Shown: piece by piece, positions 38,226 to 47,608 of the stretch
How positions within the stretch are numbered: the stretch's first letter is position 1
Layout of the letters: each line of letters begins with the position of its first letter
Origin: Pectobacterium betavasculorum
GTDB taxonomy: Bacteria > Pseudomonadota > Gammaproteobacteria > Enterobacterales > Enterobacteriaceae
Length of the DNA stretch: 64,000 nt
Reading direction: 5' to 3'
Assembly: GCF_000749845.1 (NCBI RefSeq)
Contig: NZ_JQHM01000002.1
Span: 310,001 to 374,000, forward strand
The notes under the pieces: generated by a model
Told to the model about the DNA's origin: nothing
Databases searched by the model: none
Seen by the model: the letters and a program-made list of their open reading frames with translations, nothing else
Program-made: the position numbers and the translations under genes

Positions 38226-39629
38226 TCATTGCGCATCAAACAGATGCGCTTTATCGCTGTAGAACTGCGGGCGCTGAATGTGCTGAACATATTCCCCCGT
38301 CAACAGACCCTGCCCATCCATCCCCTGAATGTTGAAGCTGAACAGGTCCTGAAGCTGGATCACTTCGTTCTCCATGCCACACACTTCGGTGATGGACACC
38401 ACGCGACGCATACCATCACGCATACGTTCGATCTGCACGATCAGGTGAACCGCACTGGCGATCTGGCGACGGATCGCCATCAGCGGCAGCTGCATGTTCG
38501 CCATCATCACCATGTTTTCCAGACGCTGTATCGCGTCACGCGAGGTATTGGCATGCACCGTACACAGCGAACCATCGTGGCCCGTGTTCATCGCCTGCAA
38601 CATGTCGAAGCTCTCGCCGCCACGTACTTCCCCCAAAATGATGCGGTCGGGGCGCATACGCAGGGCGTTACGCATTAGATCGCGCTGATCGACACGGCCA
38701 GTCCCTTCGGCGCTGACAGGACGGGTTTCCAGTCTCACCACGTGCTCCTGCTGCAATTGCAGCTCGGCCGCATCTTCAATGGTGATGATGCGATCGGTGC
38801 TACCGATCTTCTGCGACAGCGCATTCAGCAAGGTGGTTTTACCCGCGCCGGTGCCGCCGGAGACGATCACGTTAACGCGTGCCTGCATCGCTTTGTTCAG
38901 GACATCCGCCATCGCGTAGGACATACAGCGGCGTTCTGCCAGCATTTCCAGCGACAGGTTGCGGCGCATAAATTTACGGATCGAGATCGTGGTGCCGTCG
39001 ATCGCCAGCGGATAAGTGATGACGTTGACGCGGCTGCCATCTGGCAGACGGGCATCCACCATCGGGCTGGCTTCGTCGATACGGCGTCCCACAGCCGCGG
39101 CAATACGCTGCGCGGTGTTAAACACATGCTCTTCATCGATGAAGGTAATCGGCGACAGCTCCAGTTTGCCAAAGCGTTCGACAAACACCTGACCCGCGCC
39201 GTTAACCAGAATATCGTTGACCGTGTCATCCGCCAGCAGCGGCTGGATCGGCCCGATCCCCGTCATCTCATCCAGCATTTCGGTGGCGATGGCTTCCTCT
39301 TCCTGCCGAGAAAGCTGTAACCGTTGCTCGTCACAGATGCGGCGGATCACCGTTTCGATCTGTACCAGCAGCTTGTCACGCCCCATCATCGCCGCTTTAC
39401 CGGCATCGATCTGATCGTAAAGCTGCGCACGGATAATCCGACGCTGGCTGTTCCGGTTATCCGTCTGGCGGGCTGCTGGCGTGGTGCCAGAAGAGGTGTT
39501 CACCGTTGGCTGTGCACGATTTTCCGCCACCGGACGCGTTTTCAGTTCCGCCACGTTGGCAGCAGGTGCGGCCTGAGACGTACTTTTCCCTGCTTCACTT
39601 TTTTGCAGGTTGTTCTTGCGAATCAACAT
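38226..39629 (-). CDS. cpaF: Tad pilus assembly ATPase CpaF/TadA
   Basis: 467 residues of the type II/IV secretion ATPase family. A disordered Ala/Thr-rich N-terminus (about 1-60) precedes the N-terminal domain (EMLDEMTGIGPIQPLLADDT). The Walker A GGTGAGKT lies at 258-265. The Asp box is ITIEDAAEL, and Walker B region RPDRIILGEVRGGE is followed by the His-box HDGSLCTVHANT. It powers Flp pilus polymerisation from the cytoplasm through TadB/TadC. All catalytic motifs are intact. Confidence 0.95.
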   Translation of the reverse strand: MLIRKNNLQKSEAGKSTSQAAPAANVAELKTRPVAENRAQPTVNTSSGTTPAARQTDNRNSQRRIIRAQLYDQIDAGKAAMMGRDKLLVQIETVIRRICDEQRLQLSRQEEEAIATEMLDEMTGIGPIQPLLADDTVNDILVNGAGQVFVERFGKLELSPITFIDEEHVFNTAQRIAAAVGRRIDEASPMVDARLPDGSRVNVITYPLAIDGTTISIRKFMRRNLSLEMLAERRCMSYAMADVLNKAMQARVNVIVSGGTGAGKTTLLNALSQKIGSTDRIITIEDAAELQLQQEHVVRLETRPVSAEGTGRVDQRDLMRNALRMRPDRIILGEVRGGESFDMLQAMNTGHDGSLCTVHANTSRDAIQRLENMVMMANMQLPLMAIRRQIASAVHLIVQIERMRDGMRRVVSITEVCGMENEVIQLQDLFSFNIQGMDGQGLLTGEYVQHIQRPQFYSDKAHLFDAQ

Positions 39630-39686
39630 GTCCGTAACCCTAAAATAGTCCTTAACCCTTTGAAAAACGGCGAACGCTTAACATCA

Positions 39687-40886
39687 TCAGGCGCGTTTTA
39701 ACCAACGCGAGAACCAGCGTTTTTCAGTTGGTCTGGCGCGCACGCCGCAGGCCAGATCGACCAATTGGCGCAATGCCTGCTGGAAAGCAGGAGCCGCAGC
39801 CAGATTCAATGCGCCGAGCGTGAGGCTCTGCGCCAGCGCATGGCCTGCATTCGGCAACACGACATCAATCTTCCGGCCGGTAAATTGTTCAAACCGATCG
39901 CGGCTTAACGGCGTGGTCGTAGCAAAACGACTCTGGTTATGCACCAGCAGCAGACGCTGCCCTTCACTTTCGTCACCGATTTCATTCAGTACACGCCGCA
40001 CATTACGCGCATCCTGAAGCGTCAATTCCGTCACGATGATGCGCAGATCCGCATAGGTCAGTACGTCCAGCGCCCCGGTCGGATAGCTGCTGGGCAGATC
40101 CCAAATCACCTGATTGAACATGCGGCACAGTGCACCGCCGAGATTCAGCACGTTATCCACCTCGACCGGGCTCAATTCGCCCAGTTCTGGCTTCTGCGCC
40201 AGCAGGTGCAAGCGGGTATCTACGCGCAGCATGGCACGCTGCAACAGTCGGGTATCCAGTTCCTGCGTCCCCAACACCGCCGCCAGCCCCGCATCATCGC
40301 TTTGCCCTTGCAGCAGCAGTTGGTCACCGTTACGACGATCAAAATCCACCAATGCTACGGGTAAATGACGCTCACCAGACAGCAGGCGGCTCAGCCCCAT
40401 CGCTACGGTACTGGCACCACTTCCGCCGCTGGCGCTGACGACCGCAATCGTTCTGCCCATGCGGGCATATTCCGGCCCAGCCTGTTGGCCTTCACACTTC
40501 GCCAGCGTTGCTGCCAGCAGATCCAGCGTGAGCGGTTTGACCAGATAGTCCACAACGCCCGCCTGAAGCAGCGCGCGGTATAAACCGACATCTTGCTCTT
40601 TGCCTGTCGCAATAACCTGACAGGTAGGGCCGCAGACGCTGAGGAGTTCTTCCAGTGCGGGAAGCGGCCAGTGCGCCCCTTCTAGGTCTACCAGTAAAAT
40701 ACGCGGCGGAACATTCAGCTCGCACCATTGACGAGCAGCGGCAATACCACCAGACATCACCGGCACATCCGGCTGTTTCAGGCGGGTAAAGAGATCGCTG
40801 ATATCGGCTACATCGCGCGTATCATTGGCGAACGCCACCAGCGGCAGCGCCAGTTCTTCACCATCGTTAGGGGTAATTTCACTCAT
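39687..40886 (-). CDS. cpaE: Tad localisation ATPase CpaE/TadZ
   Basis: 399 residues. Residues about 15-130 form an atypical receiver-like domain (ILLVDLEGAHWPLPALEELL). The second half is MinD/ParA-like, but the P-loop SASGGSGAST (151-160) lacks both lysines of the canonical KGGxGKT, a deviation known in the TadZ group. A further ParA motif is VDFDRRNGDQLLLQG. TadZ marks the site of the pilus machine at the pole. It lies between cpaD (14-bp gap) and cpaF (57-bp gap). Confidence 0.85.
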   Translation of the reverse strand: MSEITPNDGEELALPLVAFANDTRDVADISDLFTRLKQPDVPVMSGGIAAARQWCELNVPPRILLVDLEGAHWPLPALEELLSVCGPTCQVIATGKEQDVGLYRALLQAGVVDYLVKPLTLDLLAATLAKCEGQQAGPEYARMGRTIAVVSASGGSGASTVAMGLSRLLSGERHLPVALVDFDRRNGDQLLLQGQSDDAGLAAVLGTQELDTRLLQRAMLRVDTRLHLLAQKPELGELSPVEVDNVLNLGGALCRMFNQVIWDLPSSYPTGALDVLTYADLRIIVTELTLQDARNVRRVLNEIGDESEGQRLLLVHNQSRFATTTPLSRDRFEQFTGRKIDVVLPNAGHALAQSLTLGALNLAAAPAFQQALRQLVDLACGVRARPTEKRWFSRWLKRA

Positions 40887-40900
40887 GGAATGTCACGCCC

Positions 40901-41587
40901 TTAATCTTCTTCAAAGTTAATGTCGATGAGCTCTTTCACTTCACCTTTGTGATAGCGTTCGATGCTATTGACCGCCGCCACACCATCCGCACTGTCCAGC
41001 GCTTTGGCCTGAATCAGATCGCGGGGTTCGGCGACCATCATCGCCAGATTGTTTTGCGTGGCGCAGCCGAGAGAACCTATTGCCTCATAGGGCTTCACCA
41101 TTAGCTGATTTGGGTCATTGATCGTGCAGCGGGTGGTTTTGACCACCAGCGCTTCGGAGATCACTTCCAGATCGCCAGTCTGTCCGCTCGCCGTAGAACG
41201 GCGCATCTGTTTCACATTCTGCGCATTAGCACCGGCATTTTTCAGCACTGTCGCCAGTCGCCCCGCCATCTGCTCGCCGCTCGCGCTGTGCGGGATAAGC
41301 GTTAGCGTCTGCGCGGATAACCGCCCTTGATCTTTCAACATGATATTGAGCTGTTTCAGAGATTCGGGCAGAAAGCCCCGTCCGTTCGGTGCAACCAGCA
41401 ACGGCACGGACACCGATGAAGGCTGAACCGCGATCGGTTGCAGAGCAGGCTGATCAAAGCGCTGCATACGCACGTCGTTAATCGGTTTGTTCCATCCGCA
41501 TCCTGCCAGCAGAAAAACGGCGGTCAGCACTGCCGCACGCATGTGCAGCGGGCGAAACGGAGGGTGGTTGCTGTTGATCGTTTTCAT
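40901..41587 (-). CDS. cpaD: Tad outer-membrane lipoprotein CpaD
   Basis: 228 residues. A lipoprotein signal ending LLAGCGW acylates Cys near residue 30. The remainder is periplasmic, with the CpaD family pattern LNIMLKDQGRLSAQTLTLIP and, near the C-terminus, GCATQNNLAMMVAEPRDLIQ. CpaD-family proteins associate with the CpaC secretin. It lies 21 bp after cpaC and 14 bp before cpaE. Sequence conservation in this family is low, but the context and GCATQxNLA motif support the call. Confidence 0.85.
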   Translation of the reverse strand: MKTINSNHPPFRPLHMRAAVLTAVFLLAGCGWNKPINDVRMQRFDQPALQPIAVQPSSVSVPLLVAPNGRGFLPESLKQLNIMLKDQGRLSAQTLTLIPHSASGEQMAGRLATVLKNAGANAQNVKQMRRSTASGQTGDLEVISEALVVKTTRCTINDPNQLMVKPYEAIGSLGCATQNNLAMMVAEPRDLIQAKALDSADGVAAVNSIERYHKGEVKELIDINFEED

Positions 41588-41608
41588 ATTTTATTTCCCC
41601 TCACGAAC

Positions 41609-43048
41609 TCAGTAGAGATAGCCGATGGACGCAGAACGTGGCATGGACGAGTCCAGCATTTTTACACCTTGTCCCGGCGTCTGAAGATCGCCTGCATTAA
41701 CGGGTTCAACCACATAGGCCGTTGCTATGATCACCAGTTCCGTTTCTTCCTGACTGGTGGATTCGCTTTCAAACAGGCGGCCAAACATCGGCACGCTACT
41801 CAACCCCGGCACGCCGTTGATTGTCTGGCTACCCGCGCTACGCAGCATGCCCGCCAGCGCAAAGCTCTGTCCGCTAGCCAGCTCTACCGTGGTATCCGCA
41901 CGGCGCACGGTTAAAGCTGGGATACGCGATCCACCTTCCAACTGAACGGAACCTACGTCCGTGAGTTCGCTGACTTCCGGCGCAATGTGCAGGCTGATGC
42001 GGTTGGCAGACAGCAGCGTCGGCGTCATACGCAGAATCACACCGTAGGATTTGTAATCGATGCTGACACTGTTGTTGGTGATCAGGACGATTGGCACTTC
42101 ACCACCCGCAGCAAACGCGGCGGTTTCCCCTGACATCGCCGTCAGGTTAGGTTCAGCCAACACGGTTGCCATGCCCTGCTGGTTCATGGCGGTTAACAGT
42201 CCGCTCAGTCTGGATCGACCGAAGTTCAGGAAGCCAGCATCCGTTGGGTTAGCAAATCGACCGGTTGTGGCGTTGAACAGATTCAGACGCGAACCGCTGC
42301 CTGCGCTCATGTTGCCGCTGCCGGTGCTCAATGATGCCGCCCAGTTGAACCCCAGTTCGCTGGTCAACTTGCGGGACACTTCCACCACGCGCACCTGAAT
42401 ATTGATTTGCGAAGGCGTCTTGATTTTGAGCTGGTTGATCACTTTGCCGGAGGATTCGCTGGAGCCTGGCAATTTTTCACCACCGCCTCCACCGCCGCCC
42501 TGCCCGCCGCTTGAGGACGCACTGATGTAAGCCTGTATGCTGTCGATGACACGCTTGGCGTCCTGCGGTGTATCGACGCTGCCGCGCACAATCACACCGC
42601 TGGGAATCGAGGCTTCCAGTTGGATATCCGCACCGGGGAATTCACGCTTCATGCGTTCACCCAGCGCTTTCAAATCATGCTCAGACACCAGACGAATGGC
42701 GTTGATGACATTGCCATTTTCATCCATTGCATAGAGCGTGGTAGTACCGACGCTTTTAGCGTAAACAAACAGATTACCCGGTGAAGGTAGTTCAAAACTG
42801 GCAATATTCGGATCGGCCACCAGCACGCTGTCTGGCAGCGCATCGAGCTGTAATAACCGTCCCTGATGCACGGTCAGGTGCACCACGTTAGTTTCAGCCA
42901 CTTCAGATACTCCGGCAGCCAGCGTGGTCACAGGCAACATCATCGTCGTCAGCGTGACAGGCAATACCGCATTAAACAGGCCAGCGGCCAGCAATCGTTT
43001 GCACGACCCCCGAAAGTCCGATTTCAAAAACAGCGAAAACATCGTCAT
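41609..43048 (-). CDS. cpaC: Tad secretin CpaC/RcpA
   Basis: 479 residues. A signal peptide covers about residues 17-45. A short N-terminal secretin domain (LLQLDALPDSVLVADPNIAS) and a BON-like repeat (SGVIVRGSVDTPQDAKRVID) precede an unusually long glycine run (GGQGGGGGGG) in a linker. The secretin barrel then shows VRVVEVSRKLTSELGFNW, VLAEPNLTAMSGETAAFAAG and ETELVIIATAYVVEP. It forms the outer-membrane pore through which the Flp pilus leaves. It lies 80 bp after cpaB. Confidence 0.93.
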   Translation of the reverse strand: MTMFSLFLKSDFRGSCKRLLAAGLFNAVLPVTLTTMMLPVTTLAAGVSEVAETNVVHLTVHQGRLLQLDALPDSVLVADPNIASFELPSPGNLFVYAKSVGTTTLYAMDENGNVINAIRLVSEHDLKALGERMKREFPGADIQLEASIPSGVIVRGSVDTPQDAKRVIDSIQAYISASSSGGQGGGGGGGEKLPGSSESSGKVINQLKIKTPSQINIQVRVVEVSRKLTSELGFNWAASLSTGSGNMSAGSGSRLNLFNATTGRFANPTDAGFLNFGRSRLSGLLTAMNQQGMATVLAEPNLTAMSGETAAFAAGGEVPIVLITNNSVSIDYKSYGVILRMTPTLLSANRISLHIAPEVSELTDVGSVQLEGGSRIPALTVRRADTTVELASGQSFALAGMLRSAGSQTINGVPGLSSVPMFGRLFESESTSQEETELVIIATAYVVEPVNAGDLQTPGQGVKMLDSSMPRSASIGYLY

Positions 43049-43128
43049 TTACTTAATTTCCGTAATGGGCTTCATTGTTCTATGAGCAGCTCGCGGTACC
43101 CCGCAGGCTGTCAGATTGCGTATTCGTC

Positions 43129-44076
43129 CTATCGGGATGGGAACGTCACCACGTCTTTTTGCTCACCACGATACGTTTTAACTTTGTGACCGCCGCTGGA
43201 AAACGCACCGTAGATGTCGGTCGCCTGTGGCACGGTGGTCACGAGCGGACGTCCCGGTAGCGGGTCGGCTATCTCATCCGGCGTGGCGCTACGCAGTGCT
43301 AAGTGCAACATGCCTAGCTCTTTTGCCACAGCCAGCACTTCGGCCTGTTGCGGCGTCACTTCCAACGTGACGGTTTGATAAGTCGCTGAACGCGTGCGAG
43401 TTCCCGTCGCAGATTCACGGCTTTTCGCCGTAGCATCCGGTCCGCTACCGTCTTCCGCACTGACATCCGTGCGCGGATAGATCGGCGCATCAGTTCGCTC
43501 ATTCAGCGCCAGCACGCGCAGGTCGCGCACAATGGTCTGCGAAGCCAAAAGCGGCATAACGACAGGCTGGAGACGACTTGGTGGCAGTTCCGACTGATCG
43601 TCTCTTTTCATACTCAGGATGATGTCGACACGGTCGCCCGCCGTCACTAACCCGGCATTGCTGGCGACGGCGCTGGTCGGCACAGAAATAGCGCGCATCC
43701 CTTTGCGCAGCACGGCCGCGACAAAACCCGGCTCATTCGGCTTAACCAATACATTACTGGTCAGCCGTGCACCTTCCGCTACCGTTTCACGCAGCGTTGC
43801 ACCCAGCAGCAGAGACTGGCTGTCTTTACCGCGGATAAAATTGAATGTGCGGGAAACAGGTTCTTCGGTGACCTGCCAACGCAGGGATGCAGGATCAATA
43901 AAATCACCAGGATGAAGATCTTTCGCGGCGACCAGAACGGCGACCGGTTCGGGCGCTTGAGCAACCACCGGAGGCGGCGCCGGGGGTTCAGAAGAGAGAT
44001 GGCTACGCACCATCAACGCAACAATGCCTGCCAGCACGAGTGCGCCTGACAGTACGTATGTAGAGTTCACTTTCAT
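43129..44076 (-). CDS. cpaB: Tad pilus assembly protein CpaB/RcpC
   Basis: 315 residues. One N-terminal helix (YVLSGALVLAGIVALMV) is followed by a Pro-rich stretch and a SAF domain (about 46-110, VAVLVAAKDLHPGDFIDP). The RcpC core follows: RKGMRAISVPTSAVASNAGL and VTAGDRVDIILSM. Near the C-terminus VTLEVTPQQAEVLAVAKELG is the other family motif. A low-complexity Thr/Arg/Ser insert occurs around residues 220-238. CpaB is periplasmic and probably interacts with the secretin. Gap to the prepilin peptidase gene is 46 bp. Confidence 0.9.
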   Translation of the reverse strand: MKVNSTYVLSGALVLAGIVALMVRSHLSSEPPAPPPVVAQAPEPVAVLVAAKDLHPGDFIDPASLRWQVTEEPVSRTFNFIRGKDSQSLLLGATLRETVAEGARLTSNVLVKPNEPGFVAAVLRKGMRAISVPTSAVASNAGLVTAGDRVDIILSMKRDDQSELPPSRLQPVVMPLLASQTIVRDLRVLALNERTDAPIYPRTDVSAEDGSGPDATAKSRESATGTRTRSATYQTVTLEVTPQQAEVLAVAKELGMLHLALRSATPDEIADPLPGRPLVTTVPQATDIYGAFSSGGHKVKTYRGEQKDVVTFPSR

Positions 44077-44122
44077 TTCAACTTGCCTACCCTAGCGTGT
44101 GTGTCTTAAAGCTGCGACAGAA

Positions 44123-44674
44123 TTAAAACAAGGGAAAAATCAGGACATACATCGCGCCAAACGCGATGGCGACGCCGTAAGGTATGCCTTGAGAAAGATC
44201 GGCGGGCAACGCGGGTGGCATAGGTAACCGACTCTTGAATATCCGGTTGGTGGTTTGAATGCCTATCGCCACCGCTGTGGGTACGGTATTAAGCAGCGGC
44301 AGACTGAGGGCTAAAACACCGCCAGCCAGCGCCGTTACCATGACGAAAACGATCTGGTGTCCTTGCCCAACCCACAGGCACAGTACGCTCATCAGCTTGA
44401 CATCCCCGGCGCCTAATCTGCCGGTGAGGAAAAGCAAAAATCCCACAACCAGTACTGCCGCCGCACCTGGCAGCGCCCATAACGTTTTCTGTAGTGCCAA
44501 CCTATCTAACGCACCGGATTGCAGGACATGTGAAACGCTGAAAAACAGCCAGCCCAGCAATAAAATCAATACCGCCTGATTGGTAATTTTGCGTACTAGC
44601 AGGTCGGTACTGATACACCACAGCAGGCACCCCATCAGCAATGCCGTCTGCGGCCAGTGCGTGTAATCCGCCAT
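44123..44674 (-). CDS. tadV: Tad prepilin peptidase (A24 family, CpaA/TadV)
   Basis: 183 residues, an integral-membrane aspartic protease that matures Flp, TadE and TadF. The two catalytic aspartates are seen in CISTDLLVRKITN (about residue 22) and in the GxGD motif GAGDVK (about 90). It has about six helices and lacks the N-terminal methylase domain of PilD, as usual for Tad peptidases. ATG 44674 lies 7 bp after the flp stop, giving tight coupling. The longer frame to 44758 would read through flp in another frame. Confidence 0.88.
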   Translation of the reverse strand: MADYTHWPQTALLMGCLLWCISTDLLVRKITNQAVLILLLGWLFFSVSHVLQSGALDRLALQKTLWALPGAAAVLVVGFLLFLTGRLGAGDVKLMSVLCLWVGQGHQIVFVMVTALAGGVLALSLPLLNTVPTAVAIGIQTTNRIFKSRLPMPPALPADLSQGIPYGVAIAFGAMYVLIFPLF

Positions 44675-44681
44675 CTCGCGC

Positions 44682-44903
44682 TTATTTCGCTGCGCCGGAC
44701 GTACCGCCGCTGGTTCCCGTGCCGGTAATTTGGTCGGCGATTTGGGTGAATTTTTCATTCAGCGCTTTGACGAAAATACCGTCGCCGCCGAAAATCGCCC
44801 CGATAGCCGCCGCCATTGCCGCGGCAAGAATGCCGTATTCGATCGCCGTTACACCGCTCTCGTCACGCAGGAAAGAACGCAATTTTGCTTTCATATTTTT
44901 CAT
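44682..44903 (-). CDS. flp: Flp/Fap pilin, major Tad pilus subunit
   Basis: A 73-residue prepilin. The basic leader MKNMKAKLRSFLRDESG is cut after Gly by TadV. The mature N-terminus VTAIEYGILAAAMAAAIGAI carries the hallmark Glu5-Tyr6 pair and hydrophobic helix of Flp pilins. The C-terminal tail is Gly/Thr/Ser-rich (TGTGTSGGTSGAAK). ATG 44903 has GAGAG seven to eight bases upstream; a second ATG at 44894 is possible. First gene of the Tad operon, preceded by 312 bp of AT-rich control DNA. Confidence 0.9.
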   Translation of the reverse strand: MKNMKAKLRSFLRDESGVTAIEYGILAAAMAAAIGAIFGGDGIFVKALNEKFTQIADQITGTGTSGGTSGAAK

Positions 44904-45215
44904 AGGAAGACTCTCTAATCCGCAGCCAAAGAAATCATGGCCTACTCGGGGATTCGGGGGTGCCATGATGATAATAAAATTAATAATGAGACTTATTATC
45001 AAACGCCGCAAGCAGCAGAACATTAATATTCGTTAATCTTTCCATAAAAAAAATTATCAATATAAATCAATAATTAATGTAGGCTTCATTACGGAGAAAA
45101 TTAATAAATATTCATATTTTTTGCAGGGATATTCATAAAAACAACGGAAGGTCGTCGTGGTAAACAGAGTACAAACTACTTACCACGCGTGATATTGATC
45201 GAGAGAAAAAAGACA
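44904..45215. promoter_or_regulatory. AT-rich control region of the flp-tad operon
   Basis: No gene. The stretch is markedly A/T-rich and has repeated ATTAAT elements, including ATTAA-N6-TTAAT around 45023-45040 and further copies to 45115. These are plausible binding sites for the adjacent OmpR-type regulator or H-NS-like proteins. No clear consensus promoter could be chosen by eye. Confidence 0.35.
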
Positions 45216-46745
45216 TCAACAACGGTTAAGGCAGAGATAGACGTTCAATCCCGGCTCGGAGGAGTCCAGATAGAGTTTGCCGCCGTGCAGATCGGTAATC
45301 GCCTGAACCAAAGACAATCCTAGCCCATAGCCAGACTGAAACCAGGTATCCAGCCGCTGAAAACGCTGTAGCGCTTTGGCGTGCTGTGCAGGCGGAATGC
45401 CCGGACCACGGTCAGCAACGCTTAGGGCGATCCATCCGCGATAAAGCGTCACGCTCAACGTGATGTATTTCCCCTGTGCCGCGTATTTCAGCGCATTTTC
45501 CACCAGATTTGCCAGCGCCTGAAACAGCAGTGCACGGTCGCCAAAGAGCTGGATTCCGGCTTTGATTTCAATCTTCAAGCGACAGCCGCGCGTTTCCGCC
45601 AGCGGTTGATAATATTCGGCAATTTCTTCCAGTAGTTGGCGCGCCTCAATGTTCTCAAACTGGTGCACGCAGCGCCCGCTTTCGATTTCACCGATACGCA
45701 TCACGGTACGGAACAACCCAAGGATTTTATGTACCTCATCCACCGCCAGATTCAATTCATCACGAATGTCGTTATCCAGCCCTGCACGCTCAGTCAGGTT
45801 GAACAGACGATTTTGCAGATGCGTCAACGGAGTACGCAGCTCGTGCGCGACATGGCTCGAGGTATTGCGCACTTGCTCCATCAGGCGTTCAATCCGTTCC
45901 AGATTCTGGTTAATATCGGCGCTCAGGCTGTCAAAATCATCGTCGTAAGGCGACAGCGGCATGCGTACCTGTTGCTCACCGCTGCTGTAGCGATGCAGCG
46001 CCGCGCGGATTTTCTCCACGCTGCGCAAGCTACGTAAGCTGAAATGGCGGCTGACAAACAGGCAGAAGAGCAGCACGATAAATAATCCCGCCCCCGCCAC
46101 GAGCGGGATCGTCCTCACCCGCTCTAACATGGGCCGAATGTTGTAAGCGGTAAACAGCACGCCCCCATCATCCAACATGACGGACAAACCGATCAGATTA
46201 GGGCCGTCTGGGCTGGAAATTTCGGCTTTAAGACAGCTGACATCCATCCGGCAATCAGTATGCTGACGCATTTCAAAAGGATGCATGTTGGCAGAATCAG
46301 GCGTTAGTGGGGGTGTTCTTAAAGAATCCGTGTTTAATGAATGCGTTCTTAATGGATGATTATGATACAGAATATCGCCGTGTTTATTCATCACCAGAAA
46401 CAGCGGTAATTCATCTCCCTTCGCGCGATTATCCTGCCGTAATTGCGCAATCAGGCTATCAGCATTCGTTAAACGCGACTGCATCGAGTAATCGTAAATA
46501 TTACCCAGAATAACTTCACGGACATGCGTTCGAATCAGTGTTTCGCTTAATGAACTGAAGCCGACAATACACATCAGCATCATCAATAAGAACAGAAAAA
46601 CAATGGTTATTGCCTGACGAAAATTAGAGGTGCATAAAAAGCCGGGGTATTGGCTTGCCCCCAGTAATTGCCAGTGTTTTATTTTTATCTGCCAGCGCTG
46701 CCCCAGCCTCTTTATTTTTATTTTATTCAGCGTGGCTGCCAACAT
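45216..46745 (-). CDS. Sensor histidine kinase next to the Tad locus
   Basis: 509 residues. TM1 is at about 44-65 and TM2 at about 214-233, with a periplasmic sensor of about 150 residues between. The sensor includes a short internal repeat (LRTHSLNTDSLRTPPLTPDS, about 132-151) and two Cys (about 165, 171). A HAMP linker leads to the DHp helix with His301 in HELRTPLT. The ATPase domain shows LVENALKYA (N box), DRGPGIP (G1) and GYGLGLSLV (G2), so it is catalytically complete. The start overlaps the regulator gene by 23 bp. The location directly before flp suggests control of pilus and perhaps exoprotein expression. Confidence 0.9.
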   Translation of the reverse strand: MLAATLNKIKIKRLGQRWQIKIKHWQLLGASQYPGFLCTSNFRQAITIVFLFLLMMLMCIVGFSSLSETLIRTHVREVILGNIYDYSMQSRLTNADSLIAQLRQDNRAKGDELPLFLVMNKHGDILYHNHPLRTHSLNTDSLRTPPLTPDSANMHPFEMRQHTDCRMDVSCLKAEISSPDGPNLIGLSVMLDDGGVLFTAYNIRPMLERVRTIPLVAGAGLFIVLLFCLFVSRHFSLRSLRSVEKIRAALHRYSSGEQQVRMPLSPYDDDFDSLSADINQNLERIERLMEQVRNTSSHVAHELRTPLTHLQNRLFNLTERAGLDNDIRDELNLAVDEVHKILGLFRTVMRIGEIESGRCVHQFENIEARQLLEEIAEYYQPLAETRGCRLKIEIKAGIQLFGDRALLFQALANLVENALKYAAQGKYITLSVTLYRGWIALSVADRGPGIPPAQHAKALQRFQRLDTWFQSGYGLGLSLVQAITDLHGGKLYLDSSEPGLNVYLCLNRC

Positions 46746-47433
46746 CCGTTTTGTCCTTATCTACCGCGCCTAATGCGTAGCCCATCGCTCTCAGCGTTTT
46801 AATTAATGGACGAGGGAATCCTTTATCAATTTTCGACCGCAGCTTTGACATATGAACGTCGATTAGATTGGTTTGCGGATCAAAATTGTAGCCCCATACA
46901 CGTTCTAACAGCATTGTGCGCGTAATTGCCTGACCCGGATTTTCCATCAATATAATCAGTAACTTGATTTCTTTATCTGTCAAGTCAATGCGCTTACCGC
47001 CGCGCCATGCTACGCGCTGCATACGGTCGAGTTGCAGATCTTCAAAAGTCAGCATAGAGGGATTATCGACATGGCGTTTACCGCGTCGCGCCATAATATC
47101 CAGACGTAATCTAAGCTCATTAAAATTAAAAGGCTTGCCGAGATAGTCTTCAGCGCCAAGCTCTAACCCCATCACCCGATCGACATCACGATCCAGCGCC
47201 GAGAGCAGCATAATAGGCGGATGACGTGACCCTTGTAATTCACGTAATACCGTAAACCCATCCATGATGGGGAGCATTCTGTCCAACAGAACGACATCAT
47301 AAACTTCATCCTTGATCGCTTTTAATGCGTGTGCGCCATCGTGCACCATCCGGCAAGAATGGCCGTGGGAATGTAATTTAGACCCGAGCCAATGGCACAG
47401 CACAGAATCATCATCAACCACTAATACACGCAT
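46723..47433 (-). CDS. OmpR-family response regulator
   Basis: 236 residues. The receiver has acidic pocket D7-D9, phospho-acceptor D51 in LLDRMLPIMDG and conserved K100 in GKPFNF. The C-terminal winged helix (about 125-225) has LTDKEIKLLIILMENPG and the recognition region IDVHMSKLRSKIDKGFP. AGGGGA before ATG 47433 is a strong ribosome site. Co-transcribed with the kinase; DNA target unknown, with the flp upstream region the obvious candidate. A Fur-like box lies 176 bp upstream. Confidence 0.93.
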   Translation of the reverse strand: MRVLVVDDDSVLCHWLGSKLHSHGHSCRMVHDGAHALKAIKDEVYDVVLLDRMLPIMDGFTVLRELQGSRHPPIMLLSALDRDVDRVMGLELGAEDYLGKPFNFNELRLRLDIMARRGKRHVDNPSMLTFEDLQLDRMQRVAWRGGKRIDLTDKEIKLLIILMENPGQAITRTMLLERVWGYNFDPQTNLIDVHMSKLRSKIDKGFPRPLIKTLRAMGYALGAVDKDKTDVGSHAE

Positions 47434-47608
47434 AATTTTCCCCTATAAACGTGGCTTATTACCTAATTAATTCAGGGTTAATGTCCGTTTATTTTTTACC
47501 TGGTCCTTCAAACAGCCATTCACCCCACACGATGTTGATACCGTGCGGGCCGTTTTTTATTTCTGGTTTTCTACTGCTAAACTTTCTATTTATGAGAATT
47601 GCCCTACA
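47434..47608. other. Upstream region of the two-component operon
   Basis: Contains an imperfect hairpin, CCCACACG (47533-47540 region) with CGTGCGGG, followed on the plus strand by TTTTTT at about 47553-47558, resembling an orphan plus-strand terminator. On the minus strand it also contains a 44-codon frame (47489-47623). Neither is firm. Confidence 0.3.
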
